64,000 bases of DNA, from positions 1,364,001 through 1,428,000 of the forward strand of contig JAADJZ010000008.1 of assembly GCA_011032825.1 (NCBI GenBank), given 5' to 3'. Shown here piece after piece: positions 22,847 to 33,112 of the stretch (position 1 is the stretch's first letter; each line of letters starts with the position of its first letter). Made by a program: the position numbers and the translations under genes. A model generated the notes under the pieces. The model saw only the letters and a program-made list of their open reading frames with translations, searched no databases and was not told the origin of the DNA. Source of the stretch: Massariosphaeria phaeospora. Taxonomy: Eukaryota; Ascomycota; Dothideomycetes; Pleosporales.

Positions 22847-22895
22847 GTAAGTTATTACAGCAGTTAATTGCAGCTTTGTTTCTAACAACATGCAG
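22847..22895 (+). other. intron 1 of the H3-like gene (49 nt)
   Basis: It starts GTAAGTTATTACAGCAG, has branch site CTAAC and ends ATGCAG. Removing it restores the H3 reading across the junction, with the codon ACT made from 22846 and 22896-22897. Its first 14 bases are identical to those of the third intron of the divergent cargo gene. Confidence 0.85.
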
Positions 22896-23078
22896 CTGTT
22901 GCGTTGCGCAAAATTTAACGATACTAGAAATTAACTAAGCTCTTTATGCGCAAACTGCTATTTAGTCGGCTAGTTCGCAAGATTGCGCAAGAGTTTAAGC
23001 CTAATCTGCGCTTTCAAGCTAGTGCAATTGAAGCTATACAAGAAGTAACGAAGGCTTTTCTAATTAGCATCTTCGAAA

Positions 23079-23123
23079 GTATAGCTTTCTACCTGTTGCT
23101 AGGTGCAAAGCTAACTTTAACAA
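23079..23123 (+). other. intron 2 of the H3-like gene (45 nt)
   Basis: It starts GTATAG, has a GCTAAC branch site, and ends CAA where CAG is expected (a G-to-A change). Splicing here turns FE plus an insert into FE-N-TN, matching H3 FEDTN. It lacks the shared TTATTACAG motif. Confidence 0.75.
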
Positions 23124-23429
23124 ATACCAATATTAACGCTATATACGCGAAATAGGTAATAATTAACACAAGAAACATAAATCTAGCACAAAGATACTAC
23201 AAGAAGTACAAGAAAAGTTCGTAGCAAACGTAAAAGCTAAAGTTTAGTTGCTACTTATTCTAGCAGTATAAAGCTATAATGATTTTGAATTTTCTAGCGA
23301 TACCTAGCGTAGACGTTGCTTTGTACTTAGCTATTAAAATACAACTAATTCTACGCTGTAATAACAATCCGTAATAAACTTAAGCAACTTGTACTTTGCT
23401 AACGTTAAAATACAACATGTAAACTCTAA

Positions 23430-23620
23430 ATATAATAACCTAACTATAACTCAACTATAACCTAGAGCCTATGCGAGATAGCTCAACTTTAACCTAAAGT
23501 TTGTGCGACTCAACTTAACTATAACCTTGTACTAGCGTTAAAAGATTGAGTATATAAGTAGAGTTGAGTTAGAGTTATAAAAAAAGCAACTTAACTTTAA
23601 CCTAACCTCTACCTATTCGC
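23430..23620. repeat. right subterminal repeat array of the hAT element
   Basis: Complementary units TAACTT, TAACTA and CAACTT are repeated up to the terminal ACCTATTCGCTAGCCTA. Inside the array, CTGTAATAAC at 23356-23365 is the inverse of the GTTATTACAG motif near the left end. Confidence 0.7.
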
Positions 23621-23627
23621 TAGCCTA

Positions 23628-24566
23628 AGCTAGACAAACAACGCTTTTAGTTTTAAATAGTTAAAGCATTTTAACGCGCATACAAAAGCGCGTTAAGTAG
23701 AGAAGTATTAGCTACTTATTTTGAATAGCTATAAGAGCTACTAATTTTAGAATTTTAAAAACTATTGCTTTAAGTACAAGATTTTTACGCTTTGCATGCT
23801 AGCTTATTTATTTTATATTCTTTAGCTGCTAAATGTAGTTTGCTTTTCGTTGCTAAAGCTAAAGTACTTTTAACGCGTTTAAAACTTAGCGCGCTAGCGC
23901 GTTTTTTATATTAACAAGAAAAGCTTTCTGCTAGCTTTTAGAAACGCGTTTTTTAAAGTATTTACAACAAAGAACTGCAAAAAAGCTTTTAAAGTTTTAA
24001 AGCTAGTTTCTATTAACGCGCAAGTAGTACTTAATTGTTTTAAAGTACAGCTGTGTACTTTGCTACTACTTTTTGCACTAGAAACGCCGTAGTAGTTAAA
24101 AACTCCAAGCAATACGCTTGAATTTGAATCGCGATCAAAGCTTATTACTACTAAGCTTAGTTTCTCTCTATTATTTCTAAAGAATAGAGTTAATTAGCTT
24201 GTTAAAGAGTTCTACTAGATAGCCTATTAGGTTAAGCTAATGCGCAATCGAATCTCTAGCTTTAAAAAAACTATTAAAGAAGCAACAAAAAGAAAATTAC
24301 AAAAACAAAAGCGAATTTAAATAGGTAGCACAATAGAGTATAGTAATAAATTAGCGCAAGTAGCTGCTAAAGCGTCTACAGCACTTTAGCTATTAAAAAA
24401 AGCGCGTAGTAAAAAGAGTTAAGAAAGAGCACAACTAGCTCTACGACGCTGTAAGAACTGTAGTAATACAAAACACAATGCTCAAACTTATTAAAAGAAT
24501 ACAAAAAAAGCTTTTGAATCTAAAGCTAGCACGACGTACGCAGGTTTCTTGTTTAATAGCAATTAA
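23628..24566 (+). pseudogene. type B transposase of B3, C-terminal half
   Basis: The reading resumes after the hAT and runs to TAA 24564-24566. It shows the DDE end, a Lys/Arg-rich linker and a knuckle CKNCSNTKHNAQT whose last Cys is now Tyr. The minus-strand open stretch at 23906-24112 is only its antisense shadow. Confidence 0.85.
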
Positions 24567-24649
24567 TTTAATGTTCTTTAAAATAAGTTGGTTGTGCTAA
24601 AATATTTTATTAAGTTCACTAGTTTGTTGAGTTCGCTAGTACTTTACGT

Positions 24650-26601
24650 TACTTTACTTAATTACACATAATAAATTAAATAGCTTAACTAACTTAAAAT
24701 TACTTGCACTTAGCTTAAAGTCTAGTAGTTTTTAAATCTAACTTAAAAAGCTTAGGAACAAGCGAAGCTACGCATTCTAGCGAGTTTTAAAATTAGCAAC
24801 TACTAGCTGTTAAATGCAGCAGTAAGCGCGCACGCTATATAATACTAATTAAACTACTTAAACGCAGCTATTATACTTTCGTTCGTGCTAGTTCGCTTAT
24901 CTAAGATATTAAATACTAGAAAAGCGTTATTTAAAGAAAATACAAACGAGTTAAAGCAATAGTTTAATATTTACAAAGCTTTAAACAACTAATACAAACA
25001 AAAAAGCAAATACATTAATAATATTATTACTTTTTTTAGAATAACTGTTTTTGCTTACTTATTTAGCAATTGCTGTAAAGTAAACGAGCTATATCAAAAC
25101 TAAATTACTAAGCTCGCTGCTACGATTAGCGTACAAGCAAAAAACAAGCGCAAAAAAGCAAAAACTTGTTACTACAACGTTTTTAAACTAATAAAAACTA
25201 TTGCGCAATAGAACTTTTAGCTTACTAAAGTAAACTACGTAGTTACCAAAGCAAAAGCAGCTAGAGTACTAAGCTACTAAAGCGAGTAGTTAGTAAAGAA
25301 AAACTTTGCAACTGTAGCAAACAAGTATTTCTCAATGTAAGCTACGCAATTTATAAAAAACAAATTACAAAACTTTTTTGTTACTACAACTAAAATGTTT
25401 CTTTAGTTTCAACAAACTGCGTAGATAACTTATCTAGCTAAAAGTAAATTTAACAAAACAGCTTTTACTGCAAGTAAACTTACTTTTAATAGCAAAAAAT
25501 CTAATAACAGCAAGAACAAACTAAAAAAAGCAAAAATTAAATTTAACGCTAAAAACGCGCTTAGCTATTTAACAACTAAATATTATTGTTGCAAAAGTGC
25601 AAAGCATGCGACAGCTACTACTTTTTTAGTAAGTGCTAGTATGCTTTTCTTAACAACGCTCTATTTAAATAGAAACTAAAAAACTACATTACAAGAATAG
25701 TTAAAGATAAAATTAGCAATACTACTAACTTACAGAAAAGCATTAGATTAGCAAAAAAATCGCAATTAAAAACTTTAAAAATTAAGAAGTTAATATTAGC
25801 AACGCTAACTACTAAGCTTGTGTCTAAAAAGTAACTGCATAGCTAGAAAATTAAAAAAATTAATTTAGTAATTATATCTGCCTTATATATAGCTAAGAAA
25901 TCTAGATATTTTTTTAAACAATTTTTTATTTTTAACTTAGGCACTACTTGCTACCTTAAAAACAATATTAATTAATTTACAAGTATCTAAAAGCTAGCAT
26001 AAAAAAAATTATAAATAAAAAACTTGCGTATATAAATTTAAGCGTATAGCACTATTACAATTAGAGTAAATAAAAATAGCTTAATAATTTTTTTGCTTGT
26101 ATAACGTTGCTTACTACTTAGACTTATACTATAGCTTTGTTTAATTTTAAATACTTCGCTAGCAAAGCCTCTAGTAGAATACTAGATCAAATTTAATAAT
26201 ACTGCAAAAACGAGATAATACCGTAGTATCAACGCTCTAAAAACAATACAAACAATAAGTTGTTAAATACAATACTACAACAAAGTAGCGCGCAAGTTTT
26301 GCAATAGCTTCGCGTTAAACTAAGCTATAGCAACAAGCTAACGCAATTATTTAGCACAAGCAACTAAAATACTTAAAATTTTAAGCACTTAAGCATCTTG
26401 TGCATAACTTAAAAAAAGTAAAAATTATTAGCTTGCTTACTATCAACTGCGGCGCATGTAGAAAATTAAAATTAAAAAAACTAAATTAAAAAACGATTTA
26501 AGAGATTTCTAAAGGCTTAGAAAAGCGTATAGCTATCGATTTCTATAATTACAAACAAAAAAGTAATACTAAAGAAAAATGCTAAATGCTAATTATGTAT
26601 A
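24650..26601 (+). pseudogene. Ty1/copia-like gag and integrase-start relic
   Basis: Between B3 and B5, the plus-strand reading gives a gag-like region, then near 25585 a knuckle-like KYYCCKSAKHATAT. A protease-like stretch follows, then a GAG-pre-integrase type segment near 26330-26560 (KYLKF.ALKHLVHNL, TINCGACRKLK) and AIDFYNYKQKSN at the integrase start. This order is that of copia elements. The copy ends where pogo B5 inserted at TA 26600-26601. The remainder (integrase core, RT) was not found. Stops are TAA/TAG. It is strongly degraded. Confidence 0.65.
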
Positions 26602-26608
26602 ACGTATT

Positions 26609-27039
26609 TGTTACGATGTAGTATTACAACTAGATCTAGCGCGAAGCGCTTAGGTTATAAGCTACTAATAGAGTTACATAGCAAGCTAACTAAACTTTAG
26701 TTACGTAACCGCTTATTAGTAAGCGCTTAAGAATAAGCGCGCTTAATAGTAAGCGCTTAGTAGTAAGCACTGCTTAGTAGTAAACGCTTAAGAATAAGCA
26801 AAAACACTTTCTAGAGTATATAAACCTAAGAAAACAACGCACTTTTATAGTTGTTGTTTTTAATTTTACAATCTACAAGTTAACTTTTACTTTAACTTTA
26901 ATACTCTTTGCAAAACGAAGCTTGCTACTGCTTTAGTATTAAACGCTATACAACTTTTTTAGTCTATTAAACTTACTTATTTCTTAAAAACCAACCTAAG
27001 CTTAACAAACAATTTTTTTAAGTTTAGTTAGCTTTTACA
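26609..27039 (+). repeat. 5' LTR of Gy2 (431 bp, expanded)
   Basis: It is about 60 bp longer than the 3' LTR because of extra copies of a unit like AGTAAGCGCTTA at about 26710-26805. Outside this the two LTRs are collinear. Confidence 0.9.
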
Positions 27040-27059
27040 TATTAAAAACTCTTAAGATA

Positions 27060-27960
27060 AGTAATACTTTAATAACTACTTCTTTTTATACTCGCACCGG
27101 CAGTACGAAAGTAGCGAAGCCTGATTTTTACTACAGAAACTAAACAAAGCTAGAGAACTAGTTACTCTAGTTTAACTTTTTTTTCAAATTCGAAGATAAC
27201 TATGTTAACGACATTAACAAGGCATTTCTAATAGCTTTTTACATAAAAAGAATAGCTCTTAAGTAGGTTTAACTTTACTTAAAAAAGTACTTAGATAACG
27301 ATAACAACAAAAACATAATTACACGCATGTTTAAAAATCGCGCCGTGTTTAAAAACAAGCTGCAACAATTTTACGCAATCCCTAACAAACTCGCTATCGC
27401 AGAAAAAACTATTTAACAAATGCGCTAAACTAAGTTAGCTAGAAACTACGCTAACCTATTTTAACAGTACTTTATTTAAACTAACTAAAATAACAAAGCA
27501 CTTATGCGCATGTACAAGCAAAGGCTAAAAAATAACGTTAAAGTAAAACTAATGCGCTTTAGAGCAGCAACAGACACTTTAAGCAATTTAATTAAAAAAT
27601 TAATCTACTTTAACAACGAGTTGTACAAACTCGCAATTAAAACGCAAGCTAAAGCAAAGTTTTACGCACTAAAAAGCAACAAGAGCTATATACACAACAC
27701 TAGTTAGCGCTAAGCACAAACGCAACACTTACGCTTAACAAGCATATACAACTTAGCTTAAAAATATAAACTTATGCACCTCAACAACCTTAACAAAAGC
27801 AAACTAATTAAAAAAAAATTAAAGTATAGCAAAGAAACAAGGACTTGCTATAATTGTAGCAAACTAGGCTACATCTCTAGCAACTGTTACTAAAAAAACA
27901 AAGTTGTTTAACAGTTAAACGTACTATCTAATGCTACGAGTAGTATTAATAAAAAATAAA
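27060..27960 (+). pseudogene. gag: gag relic of Gy2
   Basis: The reading shows a fungal gypsy capsid: a FAFLIAFYIKRIAL-type helix (here INKAFLIAFYIKRIAL), a MFKNRAVFKNKLQQFY segment, then the stop-free stretch 27504-27707 starting MRMYKQRLKNNVKVKLMRF. A zinc knuckle CYNCSKLGYISSNCY (His to Tyr) is at about 27850-27895. It would form the particle. Stops are TAA/TAG. Confidence 0.8.
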
Positions 27961-28839
27961 AAGTAATTACCTTTATAGATGTTAAGAGTTAAAGAGAATA
28001 GTTACCTAAAGAAACAGGTTTAGCTAAAAAAAAATTGCTTTGCAACAATTTTAACTTTTTAATAGACAAAAAATATAAGTTGCAAGATAAGCAACTAAAT
28101 CTACTAAATTCCACAGAACATAGAGATTAGATTACTAAAAAAAAACAAATACAAAGAATCTATTAATCTAACACTTTACTTTGAGATAATGTAGCTAATT
28201 GCGATATAGCAGTGTAAAAATATCTTAACAAGCTCAACTAATAGCTTACAAAAAAAAAAAAAGAGATTTATTAAGCTACAAAGAAAAAAAAATACTCTAA
28301 ACAAAATACTTTACTTTTAGATCTAAACAAATTGTCTACTAAAAAACACTAGCACGATAAAGCTGCAAAAAAATCTTAACAAAACTTTAAAAGCAACTGC
28401 AAGAATGCAAACTCTTACAAACTATAGTACTACTTAAACTACTAAAACTTAGAACACGCAAAAATGTTATAAATAATGTGCTTTTACGACTACTATCTTA
28501 CTTATTACTCTAATAAGCAAAGTTCAAAATAGTTCTCTAAAAAAAAAAGCTAATTTTGCTTTTAAAAGTAGTTTGACTGCAAAAACGATACTTGCGAATA
28601 CTACTTATAAAACAAACGCAACATACTATATTTTCTTAGAAAAAACAACTTAGCAAAACTTTTTGCAATGCAAATGCTTGTAAACAGCAACTGTACTTAA
28701 GCTTAGTAGCAAACTTGCTTACACTCTAACTGCGCACAGCATTAGACTTTTAAAAAAGTTAACAAATTTAGTATAGAGTTTTTTTTAGGCTAGCAACGCT
28801 TAACTTTGAAGTTAAACAGATTAACGTAATTAACTTAGC

Positions 28840-31800
28840 AAAATAGATTAAGCTTTTAGTAAAGCTTAATAGTTATTTAATAAAAGCCTTAATCGACATA
28901 GAAGCTTAGAACAACTTTGTTTCTACTTAAGCAGTATTTGTAGCTGAACTACACTTACTAAAGAAATAATAGCTTTATCTACTTGCTAGTGCTAACGAAT
29001 AGCTTATACAAGCGCAACTAGTAGTTACACATAAAATACGTAGTATACTATTACACATTAGACAATATTAAAAGAAGTTAGCTTTTAACGTCTTTAAACT
29101 AGCTATCTACAACATTATTTTAAAACTTTTTTAGTTAAAAAAGCACAATTCTTAGATTAACTAAAAAAAGAATACGCTTTTACTAGAGTGTTGTAGGAAC
29201 AGCGCTTCTAACACTATGCCTACGCATCGGCAAAGTTTAATAGCAAATAAAAAAACAATTAATGTAATTGCATTAACAAAGAACAGTTTTAAAATACAAA
29301 AGTTTAACTTAACAAATACTAACTTAAAGCTTTTAAATTAACAAGTTAAAGTAAAGAAAAAAATTAGCGCACTTTTAGAAATACTCTACGAGTATAGAGA
29401 ATTTAGATATTTCTTTTAAAAAGTAGTAGATGCAGAAGCATTACTAAAACACAAATTTTAAAACTATAAAATCGTCTTACAAAAAAAAAAGCAACTAACT
29501 TTTAACTTAATTTACAAACTATTAAAAAAAAAGTTAAGCACACTTCGCGATTACATAAAAAATAACTTAAAAAAAAGTTACATACGACTATTACAGTTAC
29601 TTGCAAAATACTTAATTATTTTTGTACTAAAAAAGAATAGCGTACTACGACTATGCGTTGACTATCGCAAGCTCAACGACATTACAGTTAAAAATTAATA
29701 CTTTCTACTAAATATTACAAAGTTACGAGATTGATTATTTTACGCAAAAGTCTTTACAGCGCTTAACCTACGAGATAGTTACTACTTTATTAAAATTAAA
29801 AAAGCAAAAAAAAAAAAACAGCGTTTTAAACGAGATACAAATATTACAAATACACTATTGTACTATTTAAGCTTACAAATGCCTTAGCAACTTTTTAAAA
29901 GCTTATTAACAACGTGTTGAAAATGTACTTAGATATTTTTATCGTTGCTTACTTAAACAACATTTTTATTTATTTTAAAACTTAAAAAAACTATGTTAAA
30001 CATGTTAAAACAGTACTAAAGTGCTTTAACAAGTTTAACTTTTAACTTAAACTAAAAAAGTGCGAATTTTACAAGCGCAAAGTTGTATTTTTTAGATATA
30101 TAGTAAAAGCAAACAGAGTACGCATAAGCAAAGAAAAAATTAAAGTAATTAAAAAATAGCTACAACTTAAAAATGTTAAGGAAATACAATTTTTTTTAAA
30201 GTTTTTAAACTTTAACTAATAGTTTATTAAAAATTACTTAAAAATTGCTATACTTTTGACAAAGCTTACGCGAAAAAACACAGCTTTCGCATAAAGCAAA
30301 AAAGTAAAAAAAGCTTTCTAATAGCTTAAAAACGCAAGCATTAGTTTACTATGCTTCTAAATATTTTAAGCAAAACAACTTTTACGCTTTAAAACTAACG
30401 CGTTAGATTTTGCGCTAAAAAAATGTGCTAGTTAATTGCACAAAGGCAAATAGCATTTTATTGCTTACTATTTACGCAAGTTTTTAAGACTTAAGAAATA
30501 ATACAACGTGTACAACAAAAAGCTGCTAGCTATTGTCGCATACTTACAGCATTAGAAAGTTTACGCAGAAAGCTACTTAAAACTTACAATATTTACGAAT
30601 TACAAGAACTTAGTTAATTTCACAACTACTAAAGTACTTAACTAAAAACAAGTTAGATAGTTAGAAATGCTAGGCTAGCACAAGTTTAAAATTGTGTACA
30701 CACTAAAAAAAAATAACAGCAAAGCCAACGCTTTTAGCTAATAACATAATAATTTTCTTTGTTTTAGCATTATCAACACCGCAATACTTAAAGTTAACTA
30801 AAACAAATTACTAGAACTAGCTAAGACGCTAAACGTGCTTCTAAAAATTGCAATTACAATTCTAAAAAAATTGCAAAAAGCAATTATACAACAATATTAC
30901 AATAACCTAGTTTACAGTTACTCTAGAATAACACGAACAATAGAATTTATCAAGCAAAACTACGAGTTTAGCAGAATAAAAAACAAAGTTACTGCAATTG
31001 TTAAGAAATGTGCAAACTATTAGAAAAACAAACATAGTACCTACGCACAATACGAAGAAATGCAAGCTCTAGAACTACTAAATAAGCTTTAAACTAACAT
31101 TTTTATAAATTTCGTAATAGAATTACTTTTGTTAAAGAACCTTGCTATAGAAATAGCCTACAACGCTATTATAGTTATAGTTAACCAATTTACTAAGTAC
31201 GCAAAAATAGTACTCTTTAAGAATACGTACACTGCGCAACAACTAGAATTTATTCTTTTAAATCAACTTATTAGATACTATAAAATACTCAAATTGATTA
31301 TTAGTAACAAAAACAAGCTTTTTACATTAAACTATTAGACAACTTTGTTAGCTGCAATTAAAACAAAACGCAAGCTATTAACAGCGTATTATCTACAAAC
31401 AAACGAGTAAACAAAAACAACAAATTAAACTATAAAAACATATCTAAGAATATACAGCAACGAACAACAAACTAATTAAATAAAGCTTTTACTAATAGCA
31501 TAGTTAGTGTATAACAACAAGTTGTTAGAGTTTACAAAACAAACACTTTACTACGCAAACTACAAAAAATACTTATATTTCTTTAAAAAAACGTTTTTAA
31601 GCGCAAAAGCTAAGACTGCTACGCAAGTAGTAAAGAAACTTAAAAAAACACATAAGTTACTACGAAGTAAACTTAAAATAGCACAACGCTAAAGCATTTT
31701 ATATGTTAACTAAAAACAAAAAATAGCACTTTAGCTAAAGAGAAGAAATAGAGTTTATCTTTTTACAAAAAATTTGCGTACTAAACAACTAAGCAAAGGT

Positions 31801-32095
31801 CTAGACAACGTTAAAGTCAAACTATTTTTAATATTAAAGCAACGAAGCCTAGTTAATTACAAGTTAAACTTGCTTAAAAACGCAAAGATCTACTTAGTAT
31901 TCTACATAGCTTTGTTAGAACTAGCTAACTTACAAACGCTACTCTAGCGAACCTTTCGCTACAAGACTAAAAAAGAAAACGAATTTAAAGTTAAAAAAAT
32001 TATTACACACTAAGTTGTAGACAACTAGAAAAAGTATCTAGTTAAATAGTTAAGCTACTTAGATAGCGAGAATACATAGAAACTAGGCACGAACT
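28840..32095 (+). pseudogene. pol: pol relic of Gy2 (protease, RT, RNase H, integrase, chromodomain)
   Basis: The protease site is ALIDIEAQNNFVS, derivable from DTGA by C-to-T and G-to-A. RT at about 29640-30200 shows LRLCVDYRKLND and VFTALNLRDSYYFI. The YxDD box is at about 29940-29960, where Y-L-N-N precedes IFIYF. RNase H and HHCC zinc regions follow. The integrase keeps stop-free stretches at 30835-31023, 31129-31338 (IVIVNQFTKYAKIV) and 31507-31692. A chromodomain ends the frame near 32030-32090 (KYLVK.LSYLDSEN). Active-site Asp residues are mostly Asn. Confidence 0.88.
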
Positions 32096-32167
32096 TTACA
32101 AACTACTACTAGCTCCTAGCTCAATACTATAACTAGCAACAAAAGAATTAAGCAAGCTTATTGTAGC

Positions 32168-32419
32168 TTACATCGCAAGCGAAAATTCTATTCTAATCAA
32201 CGCTGCAGAACAATTAATTTCTTTCGCTAGCTTAGTTTCGCCTAATGCTTTTATTTCTAACGCAAAACAAAGAGTTTTCTTGCGCGCCTGCTTTTTTGCT
32301 TGCTTTAGAATTTTCTTATTTTGCAGCAAACAATTTATTACCTCTGCTAACAACTTTTTATTTTTATTTACTTTCTTTTTATACTTTTTACGAGTACGAT
32401 CTAACGACTTCTACGACAT
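32168..32419 (-). pseudogene. antisense ORF between pol and 3' LTR of Gy2
   Basis: On the minus strand, ATG (complement 32417-32419) opens an 83-codon frame with a single TAG at codon 3 and a stop at 32168-32170. The product is Lys-rich with a helical look (KKYKKKVNKNKKLLAEVI, ILKQAKKQARKKTLCF). Being nearly intact inside a heavily mutated element is unusual. No family is recognised. Antisense genes upstream of the 3' LTR are known in some LTR elements. An alternative start at 32353 would avoid the TAG. Confidence 0.5.
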
Positions 32420-32693
32420 GTTAACACACGCTTAACCTAAACGCGTGCACTTAGCGCACTTTTAAACAAAAATCTAGCATAACAAAACAATCTAAGCTTT
32501 GCAAGAAACAACAATTACAAGCAATTTTAGCAAGTGTATTAGCTTAACGAATTTTAGAGCTAAGACAAAAGCAACGATAAGTTAACGAAAACATCGCAAG
32601 TTGCTACTAGCTAGATGCGAGATAACTCTAGCTACTTGTACAAAATAAGCAGCTTCTACAATTTAAAAACGAATTATTAAAGAAAAAGAATAA

Positions 32694-33064
32694 TGTTACA
32701 ATTTAGTATTACGACTAGATCTAGCGCGAAGCGCTTGGGTTATAAGCTACTAATAGAGTTACATAGCAAGCTAACTAAACTTTAGTTACGTAACTACTTA
32801 TTTAGTAAGCGCTTAAAAATAAGCAAGAACACTTTCTAGAGTATATAGACCTAAAGAAACAACGCACTTTTACAGTTATTGTTTTCAATTTTACAATCTA
32901 CAAGTTAACTTTTACTTTAACTTTAATACTTTTTGTAGAACGAAGCTTGCTACTGCTTTAGTATTAAACGCTATACAACTCTTTTAGTCTATCGAACTTA
33001 CTTATTCTCCAAGAACTAACCTAAGCTTAACAAACGACTTTTTCAAGTTCGATTAGCTTTTACA
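32694..33064 (+). repeat. 3' LTR of Gy2 (371 bp)
   Basis: Collinear with the 5' LTR apart from the missing repeat block. It ends TTTTACA and is followed by GTATT, the second target copy, and by the remainder of the B5 left TIR. Confidence 0.92.
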
Positions 33065-33112
33065 GTATTCTACTATTACTTTAGCTAATCTATTACTTTA
33101 GCTAACTTATTA

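Larger units (their letters stand above)
22681..23224 (+). pseudogene. histone H3-like gene carried by the hAT element
   Basis: Three exons (22681-22846, 22896-23078, 23124-23224) give 149 codons; canonical H3 has 135-136. The start is ATA (from ATG), then ARTKQT. The tail keeps SGKVPRK and AAKAARKS but has NCYYFAT where ARKSTG is expected. After VKKLYC (from VKKPHR) the first intron splits the codon that opens TVALRKI, as in H3 TVALREI. The fold continues with [37 protein letters not shown], then [10 protein letters not shown]. The C-terminus diverges (NINLAQRYYKKYKKSS). PNLRFQ resembles H3 rather than CENP-A. Stops are TAA/TAG plus a lost start codon. If expressed when intact, it would have entered nucleosomes. 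It is bracketed by the hAT ends. Confidence 0.9.
17638..23627 (-). mobile_element. large hAT transposon carrying a histone H3-like gene and a second cargo gene
   Basis: The element is bounded by a perfect 8-bp duplication AGCTAGAC (17630-17637 and 23628-23635), exactly where uninterrupted type B copies read CAGCTAGACAAAC. Ends are TACGCTAGCGAATAGGTAG (left) and TAGGCTAGCGAATAGGTAG (complement of right). Both ends are followed by many AAGTTA/GAGTTA subterminal repeats. Inside are a minus-strand hAT transposase relic, a minus-strand multi-exon gene and a plus-strand histone H3-like gene. Six short MITEs in the window share its ends. At 5990 bp it is longer than the transposase alone requires. 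The cargo genes lie between transposase and right end. Confidence 0.92.
16829..24649 (+). mobile_element. pogo type B element B3, split by a hAT element
   Basis: TIRs begin ACGTAAAGTACTAGCGAAC at both ends (right end read on the complement), flanked by TA 16827-16828 and 24650-24651. Each TIR contains two tandem copies of a motif ending GAACTTAACAAA. The 5990-bp hAT at 17638-23627 interrupts it; without that, B3 is about 1.8 kb. The transposase is a type B protein although the TIR repeat unit differs from B0/B5, B1 and B2. Confidence 0.9.
26609..33064 (+). mobile_element. Ty3/gypsy chromovirus-like LTR retrotransposon Gy2
   Basis: LTRs begin TGTTAC and end TTTTACA. The 5-bp duplication GTATT (26604-26608, 33065-33069) is perfect. 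Gag, protease, RT, RNase H, integrase and chromodomain follow in order, then a short antisense ORF before the 3' LTR. AAAGAAAAAGAATAA just before the 3' LTR is the likely polypurine tract. It is a different family from Gy1. It is more degraded but retains several stop-free stretches in the integrase. Confidence 0.93.

Noticed and set aside
22681..23224. Assignment of the H3-like gene as CENP-A
   Set aside because: The tail has H3 motifs and the sequence before the long helix reads LRFQ as in H3, not the W-Q form usual in fungal CENP-A.
23906..24112. Conserved open frame repeated at 36034-36240 and 56372-56578
   Set aside because: Antisense shadow of the C-terminal part of type B transposases.
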